Shown here: positions 47,196 through 58,412 of the stretch, piece by piece | How the letters are laid out: each line of letters opens with the position of its first letter | How positions within the stretch are numbered: the stretch's first letter is position 1 | Assembly (NCBI RefSeq): GCF_014805625.2 | Contig: NW_024003102.1 | Span: 205,772 to 269,771 of the forward strand | Source: Glossina fuscipes | Taxonomy: Eukaryota; Arthropoda; Insecta; Diptera; Glossinidae | DNA length: 64,000 nucleotides | Reading direction: 5' to 3' | Translations under genes and position numbers: made by a program | Notes under the pieces: model-generated | Seen by the model: the letters and a program-made list of their open reading frames with translations, nothing else | Databases searched by the model: none | What the model was told of the DNA's origin: nothing

Positions 47196-50040
47196 CTATA
47201 TATGCGGTAGTGCCGTCTTATGCAATTGAATTTCCCACTACTCCCGATTTTGAATTTATCGCCATTCGAGCGAAATTTCCTAATAAATCGTTATATATAA
47301 AGTACACTTATATTCCACCAAATTCGGATAGCTCCATTTGTAAGAAACAGGTCGCCCTCATTTGTGAAGTGGCCAAGCAATCTAGATCTGCCGATATAGT
47401 CATTGCGTGGGGTGACTTCAATTTGCCTCAAGTCACTTGGTGTTACAGTGAAAGTTCTGACTATTTGCAGCCGTAGACTGCTTGATCTTTGCTTTGCCAA
47501 TTTTTCTGCGATTGTTGTTAATCCTACCTTTTAGTTTCCCTGAGGATCCTTATCATCCAGCAATATGTATTTGCTTTCATTATAAGCATGATGGTTCGTT
47601 GAACGTTTCTACTGTTCTAAATTCGACTTTTTCAAATAAATATTATGATTTCATTACAATCAATATTTCAATGCTAAAGTTATATCTTTCACATATTAAG
47701 CTTGATTTCTTAGCTGAAAGTATTGATAGCTTACTGTAATCGTTCAACAATATATTAAATCTAGCTATTTCTACATCCATTCCAATCAAGCAGTCTTCGC
47801 AGTCAGCAGGTGTCCCACGTGGTTTAATAAGAAAACTAAATTTTACAAGAATAGGAAAAACCAGCTTTTGAAAACTCTTGTGGAAAAGTGGTTCTCCCTT
47901 CGACTATTTCTTTTACTCAGTGGCAAAACATAGATTTAATTCCCTCAACCACCAATATTATTGCTGATACCTTCAGTTCATTAAATCCTCTCTGTTTGCT
48001 AGTCCTAAATACTCTCTTAAGATTGTTAATTATAAAAGAAAAATCTCTATAAATGGCTCCCATTTTTTTTTTAATGGCTCTGGCTTCTCAGATGATACTG
48101 AAACTTCAGATCTCTTTGCCGACAAAACTTTTCGACTGCGAACTCTGATTTATCAGCAAACTACTCATTACCGTTTACTAACTTGGTTTCAATTCCATAT
48201 GTGCTTATTTCTGAAAATGACGTTCTTGGAGGGCTGAGCTCTCTAAAATATTGTTGCGCGCCTGGGTCTGGTCGAATTCCATCATGTGTGCTTAAATCTT
48301 GCGCTGTCGAGTTATGTGGTGTGATCTCAAAGATTTTTAACCTGTCTTTGAACTTAGGTGTTTTCCCTTCGTGTTGGAAGAGTAGTTTCCTAATTCCTAT
48401 CCACAAGAGTGGAAGTAGACAATTTGTTGAGAACTACAGAGGCACAGCCAAGTTGAGTGTCTTGTCCAAGCTGTTCGAGCGAATAGTGACTCAGCATTTG
48501 GCCTTTGCCATTAATTCGTATATTTCTCCACTCCAACATGGCTTTCGAAAAGTAAGATCTACGGTCACTAATCTGTTAGAGTTTACTTGTTATATTTCGC
48601 AAAGAGTTTGATTTGGATAACCATAAACTACTTATCTTTAAACTCCAAGTCTCTGGCTTCCCTTTCTATTTATTGAAATGGTTAAACTCTTATCTGCACA
48701 ATAGATCATTCAGGATATTGTTTAACTTCATCACATCGGATGAATTCCCCGTGACGCCTGGCGTAGCTGAAGGCAGCCACTTAGGTCCCACTTTATTTAG
48801 TTTATACATTAATGATCTCCAATCTGTGATTAATTCCAGCCAGATCTTAATGTATGCTGATGATGTTTTCTTTTTTCTCCGTAGAATCGTAATCACATCA
48901 ACTTCAAAGTGACTTGAATAATTTGGTTGCATGGTGTTCTTTGAATCTTCTGAAACTAAATCTAAATAAATGTTAGAAGCTTTCTTTCTCAAGAAGGAAG
49001 TCATTCATTACTCAGTATTTCATTGATTCGCACAAGTTGGAGGACGCCGATTTGTTCACAGATCTAGGCGTTCTATTTCACGATACGTTTTAACTTGCAT
49101 ATTGAGTTCTCGTTAAGCAAAGCTAGGTCTGCATTTGGTTTTATAAAGAAGTAGTCCAGAGAGCTGGAAGATCCTTATGTTTCGAAAAGGCTTTATATGT
49201 GTTTGGTTAGACCTATATTTGACTATGCCTCTGTTGTGTGGTCTCCTTCATATAGGTGCTACGTAGATTCAATTGAATCTATTCAAAAGCAATTCTTGCT
49301 GCTTGCCCTTAGGAATTTGGGTTGGGACCCGATTGCCTCTCTTCCACCCTATGAAAATAGGTTGCTTCTATAATCCTTACCGTCACTGGAGAAACATAGA
49401 TTTGTTCTTGGGGTTTCCTTCGTAATCAAATTAATATATGGTACAACTGTCTCGCTCGCATTACTTCGTGAGATAGGCTTTAATGTCCCTAACCGCTTCT
49501 CTAGCCAGTTTATCATGATTAAGCTTAATCAATGTAATGTCAATTATGAGCTGTTTAACCGACTCAGAGTTGTTTTCCCAAACCTAGATGATGTCTATCA
49601 CTTATTCACAATATGAGCCTCTTTAAAGTCTATTAAAGCAACTTTGCTTAATATGCGCGACTTAAGCTATTATTTTATTCTTAATATCTCATTTCTTATT
49701 TAAAATAATATTGTGTTGTTAACGTGTTGGTTGCCAAGCTAACGTATGGTTGTAATCGTTTAGGGGTTCACTTATAACCTGGATCTGTTCTTGTTGCGGA
49801 TGTGATTCTGTGCTTGCTGTGTACATGCCTTATTTTCTTTTTTTATTTATATATTTATACATGAGTCATTATTTTTAATTTATTTTTAAGTTACTTTACT
49901 TTTAATATTCTTCTTTTTTCATCTTGCTACTTATTATACTAGTTTTTTCCGTGTAAGATTTACTTTTAAGATGCACGGGTTTCGCCCATAATATTCTTTA
50001 GTTGAATTTCATGTATAAGTTGGTAAAATAAAATAAAAAT
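47196..50040 (+). mobile_element. LINE copy with endonuclease, reverse transcriptase and C-terminal region (CR1/Jockey side)
   Basis: The order is as expected for ORF2. Endonuclease covers about 47196-47740 (EFIAIRAKFPNKSLYI, IVIAWGDFNLPQVTW, then in another frame DPYHPAICICF). A linker follows, then RT at 48183-48611 (IPSCVLKSCAVELCGVIS, VENYRGTAKLSVLSKLFERI, QHGFRKVRSTVTNLLEF) and 48613-48912 (SHLGPTLFSLYINDL, LMYADD intact). A C-terminal block covers about 49380-49620 (KHRFVLGVSFVIKLI, NRFSSQF, YELFNRLRVV). The motif between RT blocks that carries the first catalytic Asp is disrupted around 48600. The 3' end is an A-rich AAAATAAAATAAAAATT tail near 50020-50040. Several frameshifts and stops make it non-functional. 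It is the most complete reference for the group in this window. Confidence 0.85.
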
Positions 50041-51339
50041 TGAGCATCTCACCACAATTCGTTAACTAACTGGCGTTTTTAGTGTTATCGCTTGCCAAGT
50101 TTGTGCATGTTTGCAATGACTTATGATTTCGCTCGCAATTTGGATCTGTACCCATTGTGGGTGTGCCTGTGTGCTACTGCATACTTCTTCTTTCCTTTCT
50201 TATTTATTTATATATGAGTTGTTATTTGCCTCCCTTTTTATACGTTCTACTAAACTTTTAATAATAATTAGTATAATATTCGGCTGTTGTTATTTTAGCT
50301 GCAACTAGTGTGATGAACTAAATAAATATCTACACTAAATCAATATCTAAACTAAGTTATATACAAAGAAAATACAAGTCATTTTTTTAATTCGCACAAA
50401 AACCTTGTGTTCTGTTTCGCTTGTTTTGCCAATTCAAGGTAATAGAATCGGCTTTTCTGATCACTTTAAGTCTTTCGAATCATACTGAATAAACAGTTGG
50501 TCTTCCGCGATTATGTTTAAAACGGCAAAAAAAAAAAATACGACGTTGGCGTAAAATTGCTTTATCTATTAAAAAATCAAAATCGGAAGTGCGAATAATA
50601 TCGATTCGAAAATAAAGGTTTTTTCCAGAGACAACTAAATGTGAAGAAGTGCTAACATTTCGCACCAATATGGAATATGGAACGTACCATGCGCAGTCAA
50701 ATAACCGTTTTTAAAATTTTGTTTAAAATTTCTCGCATTCAACGTTATTGTATCATCATGTAGCTTATTGACTTTTCGTAAAATATACATACATCGAAAA
50801 GCGGGGAACGAGTTTTTATTGTAGCATCAGAAAAATATTTAGAGAATGCTTACCAAAAGCTAGATTTGTTTGATAGAAATAAACAAGAAAGCAATTAACC
50901 AATTTTGTGAAGTGAAAAAAGGAGTTTTCTTAAAGTAGATAAGTGGCGTTCGGTTACGGAACATTTTATATAGTGAGTGTTCGTTGCGCCGTTATTCTCG
51001 ATTAACAATAAATCAGGCAACACCTCAACTTTCATGTATTATACATTGGAAAATTAAAATTTTGAAAATAATCTTTGAATTTTTAGAAACATATTGAAAA
51101 TACAAAGTTACGTGCATTAACATATTCGCTGATGACAACTTTGAAAAACTTCATAAAACTGACAGAATTTTTATCATTTATGCGCCATATTCTTGACATA
51201 TGTGAACGGTGCAAATCGTTCAACGGCAAAGTTGGTAAATTCGCAAAATAGCTTTAGTTCTTTGAACTAAACTTGAACTTTGAACTGGTTCATCATCATC
51301 TTCAACGTGATTTTCAGAGGTTTTTAAATAAAGCGTTAT
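50041..51339. other. Non-coding stretch
   Basis: Nothing recognisable. 50041-50330 loosely repeats the words seen at 49740-49990 (TTGGATCTGTACCCATTGTGG versus CTGGATCTGTTCTTGTTGCGG, then ATGAGT and ATTTTTATA-type text). It may therefore be a second, diverged copy of the LINE 3' UTR. Confidence 0.45.
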
Positions 51340-52160
51340 ATGGGTCGAAAGAGTTGATACCAACCATTTTCACTAGGGTTCGTCCTTGGTCACTGTACCA
51401 AATTTCATCAAAATATATCAAAAATTGGAATCTGTAGCTTGAACATAACTTTACAGGGACAGGCCTCAGACGAGCAAACGAACAGATGGACAGACAAGCT
51501 TAATTCAAAAAATGATTTCGAATTGAATAATATGCAGGCCTATCTTAAGCTCTCCCGTGTGTTAAGCACGTCCGCAAAACCGTATCACAGGGTGTAAAAA
51601 TATTGCAATTCTTAACTTCTTTCGGCAAATCTTACAGTGTAGTGATATTTCCACATTCTAAATCCGTTTGTACCAAAAGTGAATTTTTATATGGCAAAAA
51701 AGTTTAATTTTTAATATTTCGTTGCGAATATGGGTTTATAATAGTACATTAACCAAACTTAGACCACACAGGTCTTTTTCTTGGGTACCATCCTATATAA
51801 GAATTCTTAAGATATGTAAAGATTTATATGCCAAAAAGGTCTAGTTGCTAATGTTTTATGATGAAATTTTGTTCATAATAGTAATTCGACATAAAAATAA
51901 ATGAGGCTATTTTTTGGAACCCACTTCATATAAGATTTCTCATCAATAGGAAGTACTTGAAAAAAAAGGTATGATTTATAATATTTTATGATGAAAATTG
52001 GTTAGTAGCAACTGAGCAAAGAAAGTTTTATGGAATTTGAATCACATAGATCTATTTATTTACACCCGAACGTGTAGGTGTTATCATGAAAAGCAAGCCA
52101 TTATGTAGATAAAGTCTAATTTCTAGTTTTTTACGAGAAAATCTGAAAAATAATTAAATT
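51340..52160 (+). repeat. Dispersed repeat head followed by ~135-bp degenerate tandem units
   Basis: 51390-51500 carries AAATTTCATCAAAATAT, GGGACAGGCC and AACAGATGGACAGACAAGC, phrases typical of fly dispersed repeats. From about 51690 a unit recurs with spacing of roughly 137, 129 and 147 bp. Its core resembles AAGTCTAATT-TAATATTTTATGATGAAAAT, seen near 51701, 51838, 51967 and 52114, and CATCCTATATAAGAATTC / CACTTCATATAAGATTTC precedes two of them. Divergence between units is high. No coding potential. Confidence 0.5.
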
Positions 52161-53400
52161 TTTGGTCGTCCTCCAATATACGGGCTTCCACGAAAAGTAT
52201 ACTTTTGTATGAAAAAAAATGCATATTTTTTTGACGTATTTTTACCAAATCGAGTGAATTACTTGTATTACTTTTAATTTATTTTGGAAAAGAATACTAT
52301 ATATGATGGTTACTAGGTATGCAAAGTAAATATCGACGCCATCGACGCCATAATATAGAAGAGAATGATGAACAATCAGAGGCAGGAAGTGAGCCAGTGC
52401 GTTCAAAGACGTCGTGAATATATGCAAGATACTTTGTTCACAACATACTGGGAATGTCTAAGCTTCCAAAAGAAACACAACTTACTTCAACAGATTTTTT
52501 TTTTCAAATATTAAATGGCATCACTCTCAATAAAAGTCCTAGTATTATAGGCCTGTCCAGTACGGGGTAAATGTGGACTAAGTCACATTGAAAAGTTTTA
52601 AATATATCCGAATAAATTATTGAATTATATATACAACTGCCTAGCGACCTTTTTACTAAAAAGTGGCACAAACTACTGAATGTAGATGTACTAGAAACCA
52701 TAATATTTAAGTTATAATGAAAAATAGATCATGAAATTAGCTTATTCAACAACATTCTTATAAATTAAGTTTTTCTAAGCGGTAATACATAATTTTGTTC
52801 AACCCTTTTTGCGATATCTAACTTTAATTTTCCTCCGGTGCGTACATCATATACACTGTATGAATCCCAATATCCTTTTGTTCCTTTGTGATTATAATGA
52901 TGTAGGTTAAGCAAATAATTACTCTAACTCACTCTTTCTGCAATAAAACTATAGTTCAAACTTCAAATTTCAATGCCAAGGTATATATTTTATTTATTGG
53001 CGATCAGTTTTGCACAAATTAAGGCGTTAAAAAGTGCCTTAACGTTTCAGTCATGTTTAATTACATGTCCAATGTCATCAAGTTTCACAAAAGCATTAAA
53101 TACTTAAAAATTAAGTGTTTATAAATTATATGTATTTAGATTAAATTCAAATGTTTAGAAATAAAAAAGAAAATTAATTTTGGTAGCTTCACATTAGTTA
53201 CGTAATAATTTTTCTTAAGTGCATTTATTTTACGCTATACTTTCTTTTATTTTTACATGTAGGAAGAATAGCTTCGTTGTTCATGGAGAACGATAAATAG
53301 CAAAAGGGTAGTTGCTTCTTTTATTAATGTACACTGATCTCATAAGTTCAATTTAACTTCCTTAGCGGAAGGAACTGTGCATTCCGAATCAACGTAAGTT
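52161..53400. other. Non-coding stretch
   Basis: AT-rich; the minus-strand ORFs at 52242-52427 and 52504-52701 lack motifs. Nothing else recognised. Confidence 0.45.
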
Positions 53401-53405
53401 TTAAG

Positions 53406-53447
53406 ATAGATAGTTCTATCTATATCTCTTTACCAATTGGTAAAGAG
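53406..53447. repeat. Two adjacent perfect palindromes
   Basis: 53406-53423 is ATAGATAG-TT-CTATCTAT (8-bp arms, 2-base loop). 53426-53447 is a perfect 22-bp palindrome centred on AATT (CTCTTTACCAA / TTGGTAAAGAG). They lie about 95 bp upstream of the SINE-like sequence and have no visible coding context. Confidence 0.7.
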
Positions 53448-53540
53448 AAAGAAAAATAGGTCGCGAGAGGAAGGGAGAGAAAGAGTTAGGAGCCTTTGAT
53501 ACTTGCCTATAAGTCTTTTATCAGACGTATCTATTCGCAT

Positions 53541-53650
53541 GAGTAACCGAATAGGTAAAAATCGCGACTATCATGTGAGTGTTTCCGAGGTCAAATCCCA
53601 GTGCGATAGAGTTTACTTTGGTCGTAACTACTCGGAGTATGAAGGCATTG
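53541..53650 (+). repeat. tRNA-derived SINE-like sequence, copy 1
   Basis: An A-box-like GTAACCGAATAGG at 53543-53555 is followed about 33 nt later by a B-box-like GAGGTCAAATCCC at 53587-53599, the spacing of an internal pol III promoter. Downstream is AGAGTTTACTTTGGTCGT. The stretch from AAAATCGCGACTA to that point aligns over about 70 bp with the reverse strand at 62601-62690, roughly 75 percent identical by eye. Two copies of a tRNA-like head sharing the same non-tRNA body indicate a SINE rather than a tRNA gene. Ends and tail were not defined. Confidence 0.65.
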
Positions 53651-55405
53651 CACTTTTTGATTGGGCACACATCCACTAGATTGCGGCCAACACTACCCTA
53701 TTTCTTTCTTCCTTCTTCCGTCCTCAATTCTTTCCTCAAACGTTACGGGAATAGGGGACGTCCCTTGAGTGATTGCTCATATAAAAAATATATCAGACGA
53801 ATATCTTTACTTCATACCTTTGTTATTTCTCTTAGTTAGGTGTTATGTGTGTGTAAGCAAGGCGCTTGCGTTCCTCTCTTTGTCTGACTATGTTTGGAAA
53901 TAGCAAAATAGAGAATAGAAAATTTCAAAGTATTTACAGACAGGGCCATATTAGGTCAAAAGCCAAAATAACTTTTAAAACTGAAAATTTAAACATATGT
54001 TTGTTAAGAATGTATAAATATCTTGTATTTTTCTTGATACATTTATTGATAATTAACAAACCAACAAAATTTTAATATGTGATATGTATAGAATATCTGG
54101 TCGTAATTAAAATTAAATTTACACCGAATATATAGCTATCAAAACATAAATTTACAAGGCCAAACACATTTTGGTTTATGCATCTTTGCTAGCCCTAAAT
54201 AAAAACCTAAATATTTTCATAAAATATGCAATCCCAAAAGAGAAAGTGAACTTTTGCAGTCGCGGTAGTCAGCTGTACACTAGAAGTACCTCGGTTTCAC
54301 ATTAATCATGTCCTCGCTTAAAACCGGGTAAGCAAATAAATTTATACTGAAAAAAAAATTTTTTTAGAGATAAAGTACTTGAGCATATTGGACATTTTGA
54401 TATCGATCGAATGATATTAGCCACATCACCTTAAAGAGTTATCTTCTTTGTGCCATTTCTGTATTATTTTCTTTGGGAGACGCATAAAACCAGCCAAATG
54501 ACGGTCATTGCATTTCAAGCTGCCTCATTGTCTTAAAGTTAAATTATTGAGTCGTGGAAAATGTGCGCTAACATCCAAAAAGCTTACCATGATTTTATGT
54601 AGAATACATTTTCTAGCCACCCCCGGATACGACTTGGAGGATTGATTGGATTAAAATATGCGTGAGTATTTTTTCTCCAACAGTTATATTGTAGTCAATA
54701 TCTTTTTAATAATACAATGCATTTTTATATACTTTTTATATATATTTTTTAACGACTTGTTTCATATGTTAATAAGTATGCATAGCCAAATCGATGTAGT
54801 CGTGGTTTAGTTATATAAGTCCGCCTACTCAAATGGTAATTAGCAACTCAAAACTACTTCTATAAGAACCAAAATCGTTCTTATCACTTTTTCTAGATTA
54901 TGTTAAAAGACCACGCATATCAATCCATACCTATACTTTGCAAAAAAATACGATCTTCCATTTTTCATTAAATTAAGTTGGGAGTGTTAACTGTGGTCCT
55001 AGATTTTTGTTTATTCCAAGAACCATGTCGAGTTCAAAACTTTGATTCTGCACAAGGATCCGTACAACTATCGAAAAATTTTCATAAAATAATACATAGC
55101 GTTTAAATCTTAGTTTGTACTAATCTATCAGATGGTACAAAATTGGAAAAATATAGAACATACAACGTATATGATGCAATATGCGACGTACATCGAGCTT
55201 CGATTGATTTGCTATAATATTTCATATATTTATGTAAATATATATGTACGCACGCTAATGCTACTTATCGAAAAGTGCGGCGCACGCCGCAAAAACACAT
55301 TTTGCTTGGTTTTGGTAATTTAGCTAATATGTAGCAGAGTTATCAATCCCTCGCTCTTCTCAATTGCCTATAGATGATTATCTGCTGCAAATACTTCAAA
55401 AATCA
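53651..55405. other. Non-coding stretch including probable sv 3' UTR and flank
   Basis: The SINE body may extend to about 53720. Beyond that the sequence is AT-rich with no gene seen. The last few hundred bases before 55406 would be 3' UTR of sv on the minus strand. Confidence 0.5.
55010..55015 (-). terminator. sv: Candidate polyadenylation signal for sv
   Basis: The minus strand reads AATAAA here, about 390 nt after the sv stop codon, the first such hexamer I noticed downstream. A hexamer in AT-rich DNA is weak evidence by itself, and fly sv transcripts may extend further. Confidence 0.3.
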
Positions 55406-55575
55406 CTAGACAAGAAAAATATCCGACGATTCAGATTTAGTACAAGCACTGCCAGTAGGTGAGGCTGCCGATGCCAACGAATTAGCCCGCGTAGCCGCTA
55501 AAGGGGAACGTATTTCCTGATTTGAAGCAGTTGGGTTCGTGGTTTGATTTTGTACACCCTCATAGTAGTACGAAT
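55406..55575 (-). CDS. sv: shaven (Pax2/5/8), last coding exon
   Basis: The minus strand shows a clean acceptor (CCCAAATATTGCAG ending at 55576). An open frame follows, reading SYYYEGVQNQ at its start and RSPLAATRANSLASAASPTG then SACTKSESSDIFLV at its end, with TAG at 55408-55406. I recall this terminal stretch as the C-terminus of Drosophila shaven, a paired-domain transcription factor needed for eye cone cells and bristle shaft cells. In Pax2/5/8 proteins the C-terminal region modulates transactivation. The exon is 170 nt and begins with two bases of a split codon, which join the preceding exon's final A to make an Asn codon before SYYYE. No stop or frameshift is seen, so the gene appears functional. 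DNA-binding exons (paired domain, octapeptide) are not recognisable in this window and should lie further right. Confidence 0.93.
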
Positions 55576-55654
55576 CTGCAATATTTGGGAAGAAAAAGAA
55601 CTAAGTTAATTAAATCTTATTTTGTACTTTTCTTAAAATATTTCAAGAACTTAC

Positions 55655-55762
55655 TAAGTAAGCCACTACTTGATCCGTAGCCATAGGTTCCGTAGGCGTT
55701 GCCATATTGTGCATACGTTGGGCTGTAAGTATAATCCGTGGATGGTACCACAGAACCACAAG
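55655..55762 (-). CDS. sv: shaven (Pax2/5/8), penultimate coding exon
   Basis: A 108-nt minus-strand exon encodes CGSVVPSTDYTYSPTYAQYG and then NAYGTYGYGSSSGLL. This Tyr/Gly-rich segment precedes SYYYE in fly sv and corresponds to the activating part of Pax2/5/8 C-termini. Its acceptor is a T-rich tract ending in ACAAAG at 55763; its donor is TTA|GTAAGT at 55655/55654. The following intron is only 79 nt (55654-55576), typical of flies. Phases agree on both sides: one base of the first codon must come from upstream, and one base (A) is donated downstream. No damage seen. The acceptor AAG is less pyrimidine-adjacent than average, so the exact start is slightly uncertain. Confidence 0.9.
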
Positions 55763-56013
55763 CTTTGTTTTTGAAAGAAAAAAAATATATAAGTTCATTA
55801 TCTTTTAGCAATTTTGCAGACTTTTTACACAGCACCAAAGATATGTTCTATTTTTGTTTAAGTTTTCTTTCTATAAGGCAAATCAATTAGGAAATATTGA
55901 ACTTTATTAGACACAAAGAAGGAGTGTATTTATATACAAAACAAAATACTTAGCCAAGAAAAAAGAGTGCAATTTGTTTTTTCAAAGAGGAAGAAAACTT
56001 GAGGAAGACTTGC

Positions 56014-56577
56014 CTTCGGAGTAATGCTGGCTAAAACTCGGTAGCACTGTTGAGCTTGTAGTACTAATGTAGCAATCATTCCGACCAACAGCTGATGTTC
56101 CAGAATTTGGCGGGCTATGAGTTTTATTTAGAGGTTGTAGTAATATTAAAGAGGTAATGGTGGAACTTTGCGAGGTATTGTTATTGCTGTTATTACTATG
56201 GTTAGCCTGGTTATTGTTGTCAAAATTGGAAGAAATATTAATCTGCCTATTTTCGTTGTTGAGGTTTTTGATAGTTAGAACTTTAGCTGCCTGTATTTGT
56301 GAATTTCCAACAGTACCGACAGTAGTGGACACGGACAAAGTTTCCGCAGGGGAACTCTTTTCTTTCATTCCATTGATGCTATTGCTATGGTTCAACGCGC
56401 GTTGATGGATACAACGTGGGAAAGCAGACTCATCATTTCTTTCTAAAAGAGTCGCCGGCAAATCCATAACTGCAGCAGTCACGTCACTGCCTACTTGCGC
56501 TCCGTTGGCGTGCTGCTGGTCTATGCTGTTGTCCATATTCGCCATCGATGAGTAACTAGTATTTTCCAAAGAAATAG
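56014..56577 (-). CDS. sv: shaven (Pax2/5/8), antepenultimate exon: Ser/Asn/Thr-rich region
   Basis: A 564-nt open minus-strand exon of about 188 residues. It reads SLENTSYSSMANMDNSIDQQ near its start, VMDLPATLLERNDESAFPRC in the middle, then a long Asn/Ser/Thr-rich stretch (NFDNNNQANHSNNSNNN), ending SSTVLPSFSQHYSE. Low-complexity text of this kind lies between the DNA-binding and activating parts of fly Pax2. The start is set by the first AG after a T-rich tract (GGAATTAG, 56578) and is uncertain; the next AG is at about 56557. The end is most simply the GC donor GAAG|GCAAGT at 56014/56013, which leaves the single base needed to join the next exon (G+CT, Ala). A GT alternative in the same phase exists at about 55999 (TCAA|GTTTTC) but matches consensus poorly. 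The intron to the next exon is 251 nt. Confidence 0.8.
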
Positions 56578-57918
56578 CTAATTCCGTATTTGTAAAATCG
56601 CCACCAATTGAAACCAAAACAAAAAAGAAAATAATAAGTAAACAATGTAAAATTCGATCCTCAAAGTACACAGTATGCTATAGAGTTCCTAACATAAGTT
56701 GACATTGAACAAAATGAGCTCTTTTTCTACAATAAATTTAAAAAAGAAGACTCAAAAATTTTTTTTTGTTTGTAGAGAGTCACTAGAGGAAGCCAATAAG
56801 GACGGCCTATATGTTCACTAAAAAAAAATTGTGGAAAAATATTAAAGGAAAAAAATGTTCTTGCAATTCAAAAAAGTGAACTGCCGCTTGTAGCAAAAAA
56901 AATTAAGTCAAGGTGTGAAAGAAGCAAGACATAGTGATGATATTAATAAAACTCAAAATAGAATCGACTATGTAATGTCATTCAAATATTTTTCCTTTTT
57001 ACCACACTAACTCATTTTGCCTTATTCATTGTAATGTTGACACAAATTCGAAGTTATTAAAAACTTTCAGATTCTATTAGCTGAAGGAGAAGTTTCAGAA
57101 CGCAAATTGAGGACATATTTGTGTAATTTTTACGAAATATGAATAGAATTCTGGGGAATTTCTAATAAAGTCACTATGGATAATTAAAGACTCTTTTATT
57201 AGTAATACAAACGATTTAAAACTTATATTGCCATCTTCATAATCAAAACATTTGTTAGGAAAATGCTAGAAGGAAAAATATAAGTAAATGTTTTCTTTAC
57301 GTTTTATCTAACTTAAGCGGAATTTTCCACGCTAATATGATACTTTCATGAATTTTACCAACCGTTTTCTTTGTACAACTCTCTTTCATTATGCAGCGAA
57401 AAACTGTGTATTGTAAATGTCATAATTTTCTTAATATGAGCTATAAAAATACAATATTTAAAAAATGTAACGACTTTTTTATGATGGATGTAGGGGAGTC
57501 ACATGATATAAAATTAGAACTTTAAAGCTAGAAATAACATGCAGTAACAATCTATTTGGATTAATTTGTCAAAGTACGTTCAATTCGTGGACAAGGTAAG
57601 TGTTATATTTTCTTTTTAATACTATTCATATATTTATGATATAAACGGTCCTATTAGCAAGTTTATACCTTTACAAGAAAAGGGATAAATAGAAAAATAA
57701 AAAAAAACATGCACATTTGCCACAACAGAAAGGATAACAATATGAGTGGAGTGTAAATTAACAAAGGAAGATATGACTAGTAATTATTAGTTGTGGTTTG
57801 TTTCAATTAACCAGACAGAACGAAATAAATTATAAAAATCAGAGACAACGAAAAAAACGGACGGTACGAAATTTTGTTCAAAATCCAAATTAGGAAATTA
57901 TTACGGACTTTGTGTGGT

Positions 57919-58064
57919 ATGGATAATAATAGTAACGTGATTAGCTGCCATTTGATAGCTTGCTCCTTAGTCCTCCTTATTTCTATGGTCACAGATTTTG
58001 TTATTAGTTTCTTGACGTCGCATTCTCTCAAACGATTGAAAAGCAAATACAATTCTGCATACAG
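57919..58064 (+). CDS. Candidate first exon of a small membrane protein, plus strand
   Basis: An ATG at 57919 opens a frame reading MDNNSNVISCH, then one hydrophobic stretch long enough for a membrane span or signal anchor (LIACSLVLLISMVTDFVISF), then a basic tail (LKRLKSKYNSAY). It runs into a strong donor ACAG|GTGAGT at 58064/58065. Using the acceptor at about 58161 (TTCTAG) it would continue for about 20 residues, basic and Phe-rich, to a stop; the earlier acceptor at 58145 gives only about five. I do not recognise the protein. The minus strand here also has a possible acceptor (CACCTGTATGCAG) and a broken protein-like frame (ERMRRQETNNK), so an sv-side exon remnant is the alternative. Confidence 0.25.
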
Positions 58065-58270
58065 GTGAGTAGGTACGAAAAAAGACCAAAGAGCATGTAT
58101 ATATGTAGTAAATATAATTTTTTTTTTTCATCATTTACTTTAAAGAATTAAAAAATTCTAGATTCTGTCTTCGCAACCGCTTTAAAAAATTTCATGTCGG
58201 AAATATGAAGAAGAATATTTTGTAGTTTATTATATTTATCTTCTTCTAATGTACTTACTTTACTTATATA

Positions 58271-58412
58271 TTTATTAATTTTATTTGCTTACACATATAT
58301 GTACATATTTACTTATAGTAACCAATTTACCATATTTATTTTATGTAATTATCTATTTATTTTATATAATTATTATGTAATTTATATTGCAGAATTAAAC
58401 AATTAAATAAAT
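58271..58412 (+). repeat. Dispersed repeat D, copy 2
   Basis: Starts TTTATTAATTTTATTTGC and ends TTTATATTGCAGAATTAAAC like the copy at 19750-19873, same orientation. The interior is expanded by TTATTTTATGTAATTATC-type near-repeats. Confidence 0.55.

Noticed and set aside
48161..49004. Minus-strand ORFs at 48161 and 48690
   Set aside because: Antisense of the LINE reverse transcriptase.
56157..56405. Plus-strand ORF of 82 codons
   Set aside because: It is Leu-rich only because it is the antisense of the Asn/Ser-rich sv exon on the minus strand.
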